Position numbers and translations under genes: made by a program
Shown here: piece by piece, positions 53,641-63,623 of the stretch
Layout of the letters: the number at the start of each line of letters is the position of its first letter
Position numbering within the stretch: the stretch's first letter is position 1
Notes under the pieces: generated by a model
Seen by the model: the letters and a program-made list of their open reading frames with translations, nothing else
Database searches by the model: none
Told to the model about the DNA's origin: nothing
Source of the DNA: Psococerastis gibbosa
Taxonomy: Eukaryota; Arthropoda; Insecta; Psocodea; Psocidae
Direction: 5' to 3'
DNA: 64,000 nt
NCBI GenBank assembly: GCA_963971405.1
Contig: OZ020492.1
Coordinates: 16,770,204 to 16,834,203 of the forward strand

Positions 53641-53790
53641 TGTCATTTACATGCTGCTTATTGCAATTCTTTTTGCTGATCACTATGTTCCCATAAACCA
53701 TGATGTCGTTGTACAGAGAAAGCCGATTCAAGAAGTTTCCTTTTTTTGGGGCATTTTTGTCAGGAGTCCCATTAGGAAAGCTTAATTAAT
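53640..53790 (-). pseudogene. Phafin-like PH start fragment
   Basis: Minus-strand reading gives CPKKGNFLNRLSLYNDIMVY and GNIVISKKNCNKQHV, the PLEKHF PH start, joined at its downstream end to the FYVE-end sequence. The middle of the protein has been deleted. Confidence 0.75.
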
Positions 53791-53899
53791 AATTGTGGGT
53801 TTATTTAAAATAATTTAACCTTGTTCCCGTTATTCTTTGAATGTTTAAGTAAGTCTGTAAATATTATGAGTAGCCAGGACGATCACAGCCCAATATTAC

Positions 53900-54128
53900 C
53901 ACCAGTTTAAATACCTACCAGGTCATGTCGATCAGTTGAAAAAATTATGACCCTTACTCCTGTAAGTCTTCCGCAACTTAGTTGGTTGCCTTTAGCTGTC
54001 TCCATCGTGCATTTCGGCGAACTTTTATGTTGTTTCGTTTCCGGTTCCGACGAGAGTTCCGGTCGCTTGGAAAAACCACCAGCTTCGCGTTCAGAAAATT
54101 CCACGACATTCCAAAATGGTGACCCGTC
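53900..54128. other. Unidentified segment linked to the E2 piece
   Basis: This stretch replaces the C-terminal half of the E2 in the repeated units and is open on both strands (plus 53947-54300; minus 53907-54104). GC content is higher than the surroundings. No family is recognised. It is repeated at 57327-57555 and 61050-61279. Confidence 0.4.
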
Positions 54129-54544
54129 TCAGAAGTTTTCACCTGATTTCGGTCGTCCCTTCGGAATTTCTAGACAAACGGCGCACTTTAAAATTTCAAA
54201 TATTGTTGCTCGCTGCTCATTCGATAGAAGGCTTCGTCCAGAGAATGGGGGACATAGCAGGGTCCAGTCTTCACCTGCAATAATTGGCAGGCACACATGA
54301 CCTTCCTCATCCTTATTTAAGTGACACATTGTAGGCTTGAAATTAATTCTTGGTGGTTTAAACGGGTATTTAGCAGGGAAATTTATTTCAATTTTAAACG
54401 CTCTTCTATTGTATGGCGGATTGTCTGTAACAATAAGACCTTCCGATGCTAAAATATTGGACTCTTTCAGCTGTATATCCTGCAAGCAGGTATAAACTTC
54501 TGATTGCATTTCGGCAACTCTTTAGTTAATCGCTTGGCCGCGGC
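54129..54544 (-). pseudogene. UBE2L3-like E2 pseudogene, array unit 1
   Basis: MAAAKRLTKEL starts the frame, then the 1-bp deletion at GAGTTGCCG shifts it. The main frame resumes MQSEVYTCLQDIQLKESNIL, PDN/TDNPPYNRRAFKIEINFP, AKYPFKPPRINFKPT and [13 protein letters not shown]. The catalytic cysteine is kept, but HPN reads HLN here (CHLNKDEE). The asparagine remains but the proline is lost. After DW the sequence changes to an unrelated stretch (SNEQRATIFEILKCAVCLE), so the C-terminal helices are missing. Confidence 0.85.
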
Positions 54545-54649
54545 CATTTCAATTATTTCATGACTTTATCTAGGATGTTATAAAATAAACGTATTACACT
54601 CTATTTATTGGCTACACGATCAACCATACTTAACAAGTAAAACTGTAAA

Positions 54650-54780
54650 AATGTTCCATTTATTCAAGTTTCAATTACATGCTGCATGTTGCCTTTCTCG
54701 GACCATGATGTCGATTTACAGAAAAACCTTTTTCTTTTTTGGGACAATTTAGCCAGGACTCCCGTTAGTAAAGCTATATT
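54650..54780 (-). pseudogene. Phafin-like PH start fragment, deleted
   Basis: It retains the AKLSQK-type start and a shortened KQHVI-like end around 54655-54775, with about 30 bp deleted compared with 53640-53790. Confidence 0.5.
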
Positions 54781-55049
54781 AATTGTGGGTCTAATGCCAG
54801 CAATTTTGATGGTTTATTGCTAGTGGTTTGGTTATAACTCAGTCTTCAAAATTCCACAATATCAAACTGTTTTACTTATTAACGCCAGCGTTATCAAAAT
54901 AAAATTGTTACAGAACACTAAATCATCGTGCATTAATGAATAATATTGCCCTTTAACCCAAGTAAAACCAAACTGACCTCAGAGATAATGTCAGAGGGCT
55001 ATTGTATTTCTAACATATCTCAGATTGAGCGAAGGACTTCTGGAATGTC

Positions 55050-55380
55050 TTTCAGTAACAGGAAGTTCCCCCTCGGTCCTCCCACGCATTTGCAGATATG
55101 TTCCCATGTGCCAAGTTTAACCGCAGACTGACGACAAACAGGTCTTCTCCAGCGGCGTTTCCGTGAGGGTAATGAAGAAGACCAACTGCTGGGTCACGTC
55201 CACCCAGATGTCTTGCCCAGCACGTCCCATTCTCCATCAGTCAGTGCCACATTCCCGACAATCCACTCATGTGCCGAAGAGCCTTGACGATGATTAACGT
55301 GCACCACGCCATTGACTAAAGGGGACAGCGTCGACTGAACCAGCTACAAATGTCGCCAGCCCGTCTCTTCGCCAGCCCAG
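55050..55380 (-). pseudogene. Truncated module upstream of PH, unit junction
   Basis: A frame-broken copy of the EWEVLG...TRQLVF...TLTETPLEK module, joined to the KCVGGPRG-type PH remnant. The boundary between the two 3,427-bp units (55238/55239) falls inside it. Confidence 0.55.
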
Positions 55381-55387
55381 ATAAAAT

Positions 55388-55681
55388 TTATACCTTCGCT
55401 ATGTCGTTCGTATGGTAAAAAGTACAGGATGTCATGCCCGTTGGTTTAAATGTCCGTGAGTCGATGAAGTCGGCACAGGGCCACTGCTGACTCTCGAACA
55501 TTTGAACCCATACGTGTTCACCGTTGGGCTTCCACCCAGCTCGGCCCATATACTCGGCCCGCGGGAATAGAGCTGGCAGCGACGCTCTCAGTTCCAGATT
55601 CGGCGGGGGTGAGGTGATTTCTCCCTCTTCCAATTCGTCATCCACATCCATGAAAGAAATAGGGTAGCTAGCAGCCAGCAA
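55388..55681 (-). pseudogene. Unidentified acidic-start protein, array copy 2
   Basis: Identical to 51961-52254. Confidence 0.5.
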
Positions 55682-55868
55682 TTTTGATGCTTTAGTGCTA
55701 GTGGTTCGGTAATAATTCAGTCTTCAAAATTCCACAATATCAAACTGTTATAATTATTGACGCCAACGTTATCAAATTAAAATTGTTTCAGAACACTAAA
55801 TCAACGTGCATTAATGAATAATATTGCCCTTTAACCCAGGTAACACCAAACAGACCTCAGGGATAAAG

Positions 55869-56727
55869 TCAGAGGACTATTGTATTTCTATCATGTGTCA
55901 GATTGAGCGAAGGACATCTGGAATGTCTTTCAGTAAAAGGAAGTTCCCCCTGGTCCATAACGTCTTTTCCGTAGTTACTGTCATTCCAATTGTTGAGATT
56001 TGGTTTCACTTTGGGCAGAAAATCGTAGCAGTTAAGGCACACTAGGAGAGGCTTCGTGGACTGGCTGAGGAGGAATTTCATACTGGAGCAGGGACCACAC
56101 ACACGACTGCGTCACACTTACGGCAATTGTGTCGTCGAGTGGTGAGAGTGAGCTGGGTGCTCTTGAAGTGCATACACGTGTCAGCAGTGGTATCGGGGAC
56201 CCGGCCAGCAGCGTGCCCCACACTTCGCTTTTTGCCGCTCCTTTTGATGAGATCTCCCACGCATTTGCAGGTATGAGCCACCATTCTTCCTTCCCTAGTG
56301 AGGTCGCCGCGCAGACTGCAAAAGACATGATTGACGCGTGAATAATCTGGTCATTTTTGTGCTGTTCATTATCTGCTACAGATTCTAGTTCTACTTCATC
56401 CAATGGAATTAGATGCTGCTTGTTGTATTTCATTATGCTGATCACTATGTTCCCATATACCAAGATAAAACCGCAAAATGACGACGTACAGGTCTTCTCC
56501 AGTGGCGTTTCCGTGAGGGTAACGCAGAAGACCAACTGCCGGGTCACGTCCGCCCAGATGTTCTTGCCCAGCACCTCCCATTCTCTCTCAGTCAGTGCCA
56601 CATTCCCGAGCATCCGCTCAAGTGCCGAAGAGCCTTGAAGATGATTAACGTGCACCTCGCCTTTGACCGAAGGGGACAGCGTCGACTGAACCAGCTACAA
56701 ATGTCGCCAGCCCGTCTCTTCGCCAGC
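55869..56727 (-). pseudogene. Phafin-like PH-FYVE, array copy 3
   Basis: Identical to 52442-53300, including the break at KEEW, the loss of one FYVE cysteine (CMHF) and the shared GT insertion. Confidence 0.85.
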
Positions 56728-57067
56728 CCTGATAAAATTTATACCATCGCTACGTCGTTTGTATGGTAAGAAGTACAGGATGTCATGCACGTCAGTTAAA
56801 TGTCCGTGTGTCGATGAAGTCGGCACAGGGCCACTGCTGACTCTTGAGCATTTGAACCCATACGTAACAGGAAGTTCCCCCCTGGTCCTTAACGTCTTTT
56901 CCGTAGTTACTGTCATTCCAATTGTTGAGATTTGTTTTCACTTTGGGCAGAAAATCGTAGCAGTTAAGGCACACTCGGAGAGGCTTCGTGGACTGGCTGA
57001 GGAGGAATTTCAAACTGGAGCAGGGACCACACACACGACAGCGTCACACTTACGGCATTTATTCATG
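56695..57067 (-). pseudogene. FYVE end fused to acidic-protein end, unit 2
   Basis: Identical to 53268-53640. Confidence 0.75.
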
Positions 57068-57217
57068 TGTCATTTACATGCTGCTTATTGCAATTCTTTT
57101 TGCTGATCACTATGTTCCCATAAACCATGATGTCGTTGTACAGAGAAAGCCGATTCAAGAAGTTTCCTTTTTTTGGGGCATTTTTGTCAGGAGTCCCATT
57201 AGGAAAGCTTAATTAAT
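57067..57217 (-). pseudogene. Phafin-like PH start fragment, unit 2
   Basis: Identical to 53640-53790. Confidence 0.75.
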
Positions 57218-57555
57218 AATTGTGGGTTTATTTAAAATAATTTAACCTTGTTCCCGTTATTCTTTGAATGTTTAAGTAAGTCTGTAAATATTATGAGTAG
57301 CCAGGACGATCACAGCCCAATATTACCACCAGTTTAAATACCTACCAGGTCATGTCGATCAGTTGAAAAAATTATGACCCTTACTCCTGTAAGTCTTCCG
57401 CAACTTAGTTGGTTGCCTTTAGCTGTCTCCATCGTGCATTTCGGCGAACTTTTATGTTGTTTCGTTTCCGGTTCCGACGAGAGTTCCGGTCGCTTGGAAA
57501 AACCACCAGCTTCGCGTTCAGAAAATTCCACGACATTCCAAAATGGTGACCCGTC

Positions 57556-57971
57556 TCAGAAGTTTTCACCTGATTTCGGTCGTCCCTTCGGAATTTCTAG
57601 ACAAACGGCGCACTTTAAAATTTCAAATATTGTTGCTCGCTGCTCATTCGATAGAAGGCTTCGTCCAGAGAATGGGGGACATAGCAGGGTCCAGTCTTCA
57701 CCTGCAATAATTGGCAGGCACACATGACCTTCCTCATCCTTATTTAAGTGACACATTGTAGGCTTGAAATTAATTCTTGGTGGTTTAAACGGGTATTTAG
57801 CAGGGAAATTTATTTCAATTTTAAACGCTCTTCTATTGTATGGCGGATTGTCTGTAACAATAAGACCTTCCGATGCTAAAATATTGGACTCTTTCAGCTG
57901 TATATCCTGCAAGCAGGTATAAACTTCTGATTGCATTTCGGCAACTCTTTAGTTAATCGCTTGGCCGCGGC
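57556..57971 (-). pseudogene. UBE2L3-like E2 pseudogene, array unit 2
   Basis: Identical to 54129-54544, with the same N-terminal 1-bp deletion and the same unrelated C-terminal replacement. Confidence 0.85.
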
Positions 57972-58798
57972 CATTTCAATTATTTCATGACTTTATCTAG
58001 GATGTTATAAAATAAACGTATTACACTCTATTTATTGGCTACACGATCAACCATACTTAACAAGTAAAACTGTAAAAATGTTCCATTTATTCAAGTTTCA
58101 ATTACATGCTGCATGTTGCCTTTCTCGGACCATGATGTCGATTTACAGAAAAACCTTTTTCTTTTTTGGGACAATTTAGCCAGGACTCCCGTTAGTAAAG
58201 CTATATTAATTGTGGGTCTAATGCCAGCAATTTTGATGGTTTATTGCTAGTGGTTTGGTTATAACTCAGTCTTCAAAATTCCACAATATCAAACTGTTTT
58301 ACTTATTAACGCCAGCGTTATCAAAATAAAATTGTTACAGAACACTAAATCATCGTGCATTAATGAATAATATTGCCCTTTAACCCAAGTAAAACCAAAC
58401 TGACCTCAGAGATAATGTCAGAGGGCTATTGTATTTCTAACATATCTCAGATTGAGCGAAGGACTTCTGGAATGTCTTTCAGTAACAGGAAGTTCCCCCT
58501 CGGTCCTCCCACGCATTTGCAGATATGTTCCCATGTGCCAAGTTTAACCGCAGACTGACGACAAACAGGTCTTCTCCAGCGGCGTTTCCGTGAGGGTAAT
58601 GAAGAAGACCAACTGCTGGGTCACGTCCACCCAGATGTCTTGCCCAGCACGTCCCATTCTCCATCAGTCAGTGCCACATTCCCGACAATCCACTCATGTG
58701 CCGAAGAGCCTTGACGATGATTAACGTGCACCACGCCATTGACTAAAGGGGACAGCGTCGACTGAACAAGCTACAAATATCGCCAGCCCAGATAAAAT

Positions 58799-59095
58799 TT
58801 ATACCTTCGCTATGTCGTTCGTATGGTAAAATGTACAGTATGTCATGCCCGTTGGTTTAAATGTCCGTGTGTCGATGAAGTCGGCACAGGACCACTGCTG
58901 ACTTTCGAACATTTGAACCCATACGTGCTCATCGTTGGGCGTCCACCCAGCTCGGACCATACACTCGGCCCGCGGGAATAGAGCTGGCAGCGACGCTCTC
59001 AGTTCCGGATTCCGCGGGGATGAGGTGATTTCTCCCTCTTCCAATTCGTCATCCACATCCATGAAAGAAATAGGGTAGCTAGCAGCAGCCAGCAA
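58799..59095 (-). pseudogene. Unidentified acidic-start protein, array copy 3
   Basis: A 98-residue open frame with SFMDVDDELEEGEITSSPRN and MFESQQWSCADFIDTRTFKP. It differs from copies 1 and 2 at many sites but keeps the frame open. It has one extra alanine codon near the start. Confidence 0.5.
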
Positions 59096-59282
59096 TTTTG
59101 ATGCTTTAGTGTTAGTGGTTCGGTTATAATTCAGTCTTCAAAATTCCACAATATCAAACTGTTTTACTCATTAACGCCAACGTTATCAAAATAAAATTGT
59201 TTCAGGAAACTAAATCAACGTGCATTAATGAATAATATTGCCCTTAAACCCAGGTAACACCAAACAGACCTCAGAGATAAAG

Positions 59283-60115
59283 TCAGAGGACTATTGTATT
59301 TCTATCATATGTCAGATTGAGCGAAGGACATCTGGAATGTCTTTCAGTAAAAGGAAGCTCCCTCTGGTCCTTAACGTCTTTTCCGTAGTTACTGTCATTC
59401 CAATTGTTGAGATTTGGTTTCACTTTGGGCAGAAAATCGTAGCAGTTAAGGCACACTAGGAGAGGCTTCGTGGACTGACTGAGGAGGAATTTCATACTGG
59501 AGCAGGGACCACACACACGACAACGTCACACTTACGGCAATATTGTCGTCGAGTGGTGAGAGTGAACTGGGTGCTCTTGCAGTGCATACACGTGTAAGCA
59601 GCGGTATCGGAGACCCGGCCATCAGCATGCCCCTCACTTCGCTTTTTGCCGCTCTTTTTGAAGAGATCTCCCACGCATTTGCAGACATGAGCCATCCATT
59701 CTTCCTTCCCTAGTGAGGTCGCCGGGCAGACTGCAATAGACATGATTGACGCGTGAATAATCTGGTCATTTTTGTGCTGTTCATTATCTGCTACAGATTC
59801 TAGTTCTACTTCATCCAATGGAATTACATGCTGCTTGTTGTATTTCATTATACTGATCACTATGTTCCCATATACCAAGATAAAACCGCAGGCTGACGAC
59901 GTACAGGTCTTCTCCAGTGGCGTTTCCGTGAGGGTAACGCAGAAGACTAACTGCCGGGTCACGTCCACCCAGATGTTCATGCCCAGCACCTCCCATTCTC
60001 CCTCAGTCAGTGCCACATTCCCGAGAATCCGCTCAAGTGCCGAAGAGCTTTGACGATGATTAACGTACAGCACGCCTTTGACCGAAGGGGACAGCGTCGA
60101 CTGAACCAGCTACAA
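59283..60115 (-). pseudogene. Phafin-like PH-FYVE, array copy 4 (best preserved)
   Basis: The minus-strand frame of 193 residues runs from the upstream module (LERILGNVALTEGEWEVLGM) through the PH domain (VYGNIVISIMKYNKQHVIPL, ATSLGKEEWMAHVCKCVGDL) into the FYVE domain. Here the first pair is intact (CMHC), followed by TTRRQYCRKC and VVC. The 2-bp GT insertion then shifts the frame to a stop. The other frame holds CGPCS and VCLNCYDFLPKVK. All eight zinc-binding cysteines are therefore still encoded, split over two frames. PLEKHF proteins bind endosomal PI3P through this fold. This copy cannot make the domain without a frame change. Confidence 0.87.
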
Positions 60116-60119
60116 ATGT

Positions 60120-60195
60120 CGCCAGCCCGTCTCATCGCCAGCCCGTCTCTTCGCCAGCCCTTCTCTTCGCCAGCCCGTCTCTTCGCCAGCCCTGA
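60120..60195. repeat. 16-bp minisatellite
   Basis: CGCCAGCCCGTCTCTT is repeated nearly five times. The other units of the array have only about two copies at this place, so it has expanded here. Confidence 0.85.
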
Positions 60196-60239
60196 TAAAA
60201 TTTATGCCATCGCTACATCGTTCGTATGTTAAGAAGTTC

Positions 60240-60340
60240 AGGATGTCATGCATGTTGATTTTAATTTCCGTGAGTCGATGAAGTCGCACAGGGCCACATC
60301 CATGAAAGAAATAGGGTAGCTAGCAGTAGCCAGAAATTTT
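60240..60340 (-). pseudogene. Remnant of the acidic-start protein
   Basis: The ends of the frame are present (CATGCATGTTGATTT and GTGAGTCGATGAAGTCG at one end, CATCCATGAAAGAAATAGGG at the other) with the middle deleted. Confidence 0.6.
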
Positions 60341-60559
60341 CATGCTTTAGTGCTTGTGGTTCGGTTATAATTCCGTCTTCAAAATTCCACAATATCAAAC
60401 TGTTTTACTTATTAACGCCAACGTTATCAAAATAAAATTGTTTCAGAAAACTAAATCAACGTGCATTAATGAATAATATTGCCCTTTAACCCAGGTAACA
60501 CCAAACAGACCTCAGGGATAAAGTCAGAGGGCTAGTGTGTTTCTAACATCTCTCAGATT

Positions 60560-60945
60560 GAGCGAAGGACTTCTGGAATGTCTTTCAGTAACAGGAAGTT
60601 CCCTCCTGTTCCTTAACGTCTTTTCCGTAGTTACTGTCATTCCAATTGTTGAGATTTGTTTTCACTTTGGGCAGAAAATCGTAGCAGTTAAGGCACCCTC
60701 GGAGAGGCTTCGTGGACTGGCTGAGGAGGAATTTCAAACTGGAGCAGGGACCACACACACGACAGCGTCACACTTACGGCATTTATTCATGTGTCATTTA
60801 CATGCTGCTTATTGCAATTCTTTTTGCTGATCACTATGTTCCCATAAACCATGATGTCGTTGTACAGAAAAAGCCGATTCAAGAAGTTTCCTTTTTTTGG
60901 GGCATTTTTGTCAGGAGTCCCATTAGGAAAGCTTAATTAATAATT
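60560..60945 (-). pseudogene. FYVE end and PH start fragments, third unit
   Basis: It corresponds to 53440-53790 of unit 1: the FYVE end (VCLNCYDFLPK) and the PH start (RLFLYNDIMVYGNIVI-type) with the middle of the protein missing. It shows a few substitutions, such as GGTGCCTTAA in place of GTGTGCCTTAA. Confidence 0.7.
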
Positions 60946-61279
60946 GTGGGTTTATTTAAAATAATTTAACCTTGTTCCCGTTATTCCTTGAATGTTTAAG
61001 TAAGTCTGTAAATATTATGAGTAGCCAGGACGATCACAGCCCAATATTACCACCAGTTTAAATACCTACCAGGTCATGTCGATCAGTTGAAAAAATTATG
61101 ACCCTTACTCCTGTAAGTCTTCCGCAACTTAGTTGGTTGCCTTTAGCTGTCTCCATCGTGCATTTCGGCGAACTTTTATGTTGTTTCGTTTCCGGTTCCG
61201 ACGAGAGTTCCGGTCGCTTGGAAAAACCACCAGCTCCGCGTTCAGAAAATTCCACGACATTCCAAAATGGTGACCCGTC

Positions 61280-61540
61280 TCAGAAGTTTTCACCTGAATT
61301 CTGTCGTCCCTTCGGAATTTCAAGACAAACGGCGCACTTTAATATTTCAAATATTGTTGCTCGCTGCTCATTCGATAGAAGGCTTCGTCCAGAGAATGGG
61401 GGAAATAGCAGGGTCCAGTCTTCAGCTGCAATAATTGGCAGGCACACTTGACCTTTCTCATCCTTATTTAAGTGACACATTGTAGGCTTGAAATTAATTA
61501 TGGTGGTTTAAACGGGTATTCTGCAGGGAAATTTACAACG
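61280..61540 (-). pseudogene. UBE2L3-like E2 fragment, third unit
   Basis: The minus strand reads [12 protein letters not shown] broken sequence, then the [20 protein letters not shown] stretch with the catalytic cysteine, and then the same unrelated C-terminal replacement as in units 1 and 2. The N-terminal half was lost where the LINE tail begins at about 61540. Confidence 0.8.
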
Positions 61541-61557
61541 AGTTGCCCAGGTACCGT

Positions 61558-62035
61558 CTACAACAGTTTGCCCTTGTCTATTTGTTCGATTTTTTTTTTG
61601 ATTTTTTTAAAATGGATTAAGGGTTTTCTCAGATCTTTATAGATAGTGGACTGGAACAGAAACGGGAGCGTGTGTTGGCGTAAAGTAGCTGCATCAGTAA
61701 GAATATCGCTCATAGAGGAGTTACTAGGGAAGGTGCGGTAGCAAGCATACGTAGGACAGACAAGGAGCCGGTGTTGTACATCAAGTAGTACCTGACAGGC
61801 TGGACACATGGGGGTGGGTAACCCGTCATCAAGTGCCCATGGGTCAGCCTCGTGTGCCCAATAAGCAGTCGTGTTATTAATACTTCCTCCATGCGGCTAA
61901 GGCTTATGTCAGCCGACACTTTCCCTACATGAGGTTTGATGGCCCTAAGTTTATTATGTGAAAATTCCGGATTCTCCCAGTGATTTAGCCATTGGGCTAT
62001 TGTATTTCTAACATATCTCAGATTGAGCAATACAA
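61558..62035 (-). pseudogene. LINE ORF2 C-terminal end (after RNase H)
   Basis: Minus-strand translation reads EEVLITRLLIGHTRLTHGHL, then, after a 1-base slip, CPACQVLLDVQHRLLVCPTY and later SMSDIL. This is the GH-T-x-x-x-H-x-x-L and C-P-x-C ... x-H-x-L-x-x-C-P zinc region of RNase H-bearing LINEs. It interrupts the array: GGGCTATTGTATTTCTAACA at 61993 is array sequence again. Confidence 0.85.
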
Positions 62036-62225
62036 GTACAGATTTATCTCCCAACTTCTTGGGAGAGAGAGTTGACTTTTTGTTAGTTGACTTGATTCCA
62101 TCACTTGGACTATCTACTCCAACGCCTCCACCTCTGTTAAGATTCCTTCCAAAATCTGGAGAAATTGAAACAGAACCTTTTCTCCGACCACCTCGTGGTT
62201 GGCTTTTGGCGAGAGGGTGTAGGCA
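62036..62225 (-). other. Serine/glycine-rich open stretch
   Basis: The minus strand is open through SVSISPDFGRNLNRGGGVGV and SPSDGIKSTNKKSTLSPKKL, in the same frame as the kinase fragment upstream. I recognise no domain. It may be a chance frame through repeat DNA. Confidence 0.35.
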
Positions 62226-62465
62226 TAGAGAAGGCTGTTTTTGCGGTCGTCGGAGCATGCGTAAGTGTGCGCTGTCGCAGGCGCGTCGCATATCTTTGGG
62301 AGTAGGCGTGCCCTGTAACCCAGTGATCAGTTCCAGCTGTTGGACAGGGCTATGCGCCTGAAAAAGTATCCTCCGCGACAATAACTCCCCAAGTATGTAT
62401 GCGACGGACCAAACATCCACGGCAGCAGTATGGAGTTTCTTACTTTTAAGGAATTTAACTAATCA
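62226..62465 (-). pseudogene. Nemo-like kinase (NLK) fragment
   Basis: The minus-strand frame reads DVWSVAYILGELLSRRILFQ, then SPVQQLELITGLQGTP and HKQPSL-like QKQPSL. This is kinase subdomain IX onwards, and the combination GRRILFQAxSPxQQLxLI is characteristic of NLK, a MAPK-related kinase. Glycine after DVWSV has become alanine. About 65 residues match, and the sequence then departs from the family. A single retained exon or a truncated retrocopy are both possible. It has no start, no catalytic loop and no neighbours of its own, so I treat it as broken. Confidence 0.8.
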
Positions 62466-62640
62466 CACATAACTGCTACCATAGAGGAGGAGGAAGTGAT
62501 GACTTTTTTTTTCTTTTTATTCACTGCTGTTTGCATACTATCCATTAACACTTCACTGTTAATGTTGTACTAAAAACGAAGAAGTAATTGGGTTCGAGCC
62601 CTTAAAAATAATTTTACAAACAACATTACAAACAAATTCT
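62466..62640. other. No feature recognised
   Basis: AT-rich. The phrase TGGGTTCGAGCCCTTAAAA-like near 62589 resembles 63665, so the ladder below is bracketed by similar sequence. Confidence 0.45.
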
Positions 62641-62679
62641 GAATTCATTTTTCATCAGAAGTATCTTCCCGGGGATTGT

Positions 62680-63330
62680 TGATAAGTGCTACGAGAGCTA
62701 ACTTGCTCGGTCTCGGTAGCAGGTTTCCAGTTTTCAGCTGCAATAATTGGCAGGCACACTTGACCTTTCTCATCCATATTTGGGTGATAAATGTTAGGCT
62801 TGAAATTGATTTTCGGTGGTTTAAACGGGTATGCCACAGGGAAATCGTCTCGGGTTGTTGATAAGTGCTACAAAAGCTTCCAGTTTTCAGCTGCAATAAT
62901 TGGCAGGCACACATGAACTTTCACATCCATATTTGGGTGATAATATTTAGGCTTCAAATTAATTTTTGGTGGTTTAAACGGGTATGCCGCAGGGAAATCG
63001 GCTCGGGTTGTTGATAAGTGCTACAAAAGCTTACAGTTTTCAGCTGCAATAATTGGCAGGCACACTTGAACTTTCTCATCCATATTTGGGTGATAAATGT
63101 TAGGCTTGAAATTGATTTTCGGTGGTTTAAACGGGTATGCCACAGGGAAATCGTCTCGGGTTGTTGATAAGTGCTACAAAAGCTTCCAGTTTTCAGCTGC
63201 AATAATTGGCAGGCACACATGAACTTTCACATCCATATTTGGGTGATAATATTTAGGCTTCAAATTAATTTTTGGTGGTTTAAACGGGTATGCCGCAGGG
63301 AAATCGGCTCGGGTTGTTGATAAGTGCTAC
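62680..63330 (-). repeat. 153-bp ladder of the E2 catalytic core
   Basis: CAAAAGCTT recurs at 62871, 63024, 63177 and 63330, exactly 153 bp apart. Each unit encodes on the minus strand the UBE2L3 segment [20 protein letters not shown], then [10 protein letters not shown], then a deletion joint into the VALINNPR segment, and back to a new YPFKPP. Two unit types alternate (CTTGA...CTCATCC...CCACAGGG and CATGA...CACATCC...CCGCAGGG), giving a 306-bp higher-order repeat. 153 is a multiple of three, but the deletion joint shifts frame and gives a stop in each unit. Confidence 0.9.
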
Positions 63331-63623
63331 AAAAGCTTACAGTTTTCAGCTGCAATTATTGGCAGGCACACTTGAACTTTCTCATTCATATTTGAGTGAT
63401 AAATTATATGCATGAAATTAATTTTTGGTGGTTTAAACGGTTATTCTGCATGTAAATTTATTTCAATTTTAAACGCACTTCTATTGTAAGGCGGAATGTC
63501 TGGATGAATATGACCTTCCGATGCGAAAATATTGGATTCTTTCAGCTGTATATCCTTAAAGCAGGTATCAACTCCTGATTGCATTTCGGCTAACTCTTTA
63601 CTTAATCGTTTGGCCGCGGCCAA
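63331..63623 (-). pseudogene. UBE2L3-like E2, N-terminal part feeding the ladder
   Basis: The minus-strand frame starts MAAAKRLSKELAEMQSGVDT, with an intact start codon and without the 1-bp deletion seen in the other copies. It continues CFKDIQLKESNIFASEGHIH, PPYNRSAFKIEINLHAE. Past the end of this frame come the KINF...[20 protein letters not shown] segment and then the ladder. The HPN motif reads HSN here. This is the 5' end of the E2 copy whose core was multiplied. Confidence 0.82.

Larger units (their letters stand above)
51812..55238 (-). repeat. 3,427-bp array unit, copy 1
   Basis: Every sequence I compared in this stretch recurs 3,427 bases further on without a difference, including non-coding parts. 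Left of 51812 differences appear quickly (for example CTCCTTCAGTC against CTCCATCAGTC). The unit contains, in minus-strand order, a UBE2L3 piece, a PH-start piece, a fused FYVE-end/acidic-protein piece, a PH-FYVE piece and an acidic-protein frame. Confidence 0.9.
55239..58665 (-). repeat. 3,427-bp array unit, copy 2
   Basis: Second tandem copy of 51812-55238. Identity as judged by eye extends slightly past 58665, to about 58767, where CCAGC against CAAGC and a short deletion mark the end. All open frames translate identically to copy 1. Confidence 0.9.

Noticed and set aside
53947..54300. 117-codon plus-strand open frame, repeated three times
   Set aside because: Its right part is antisense to the E2 pseudogene, and the three copies are part of the duplicated unit, so repetition is no evidence of selection.
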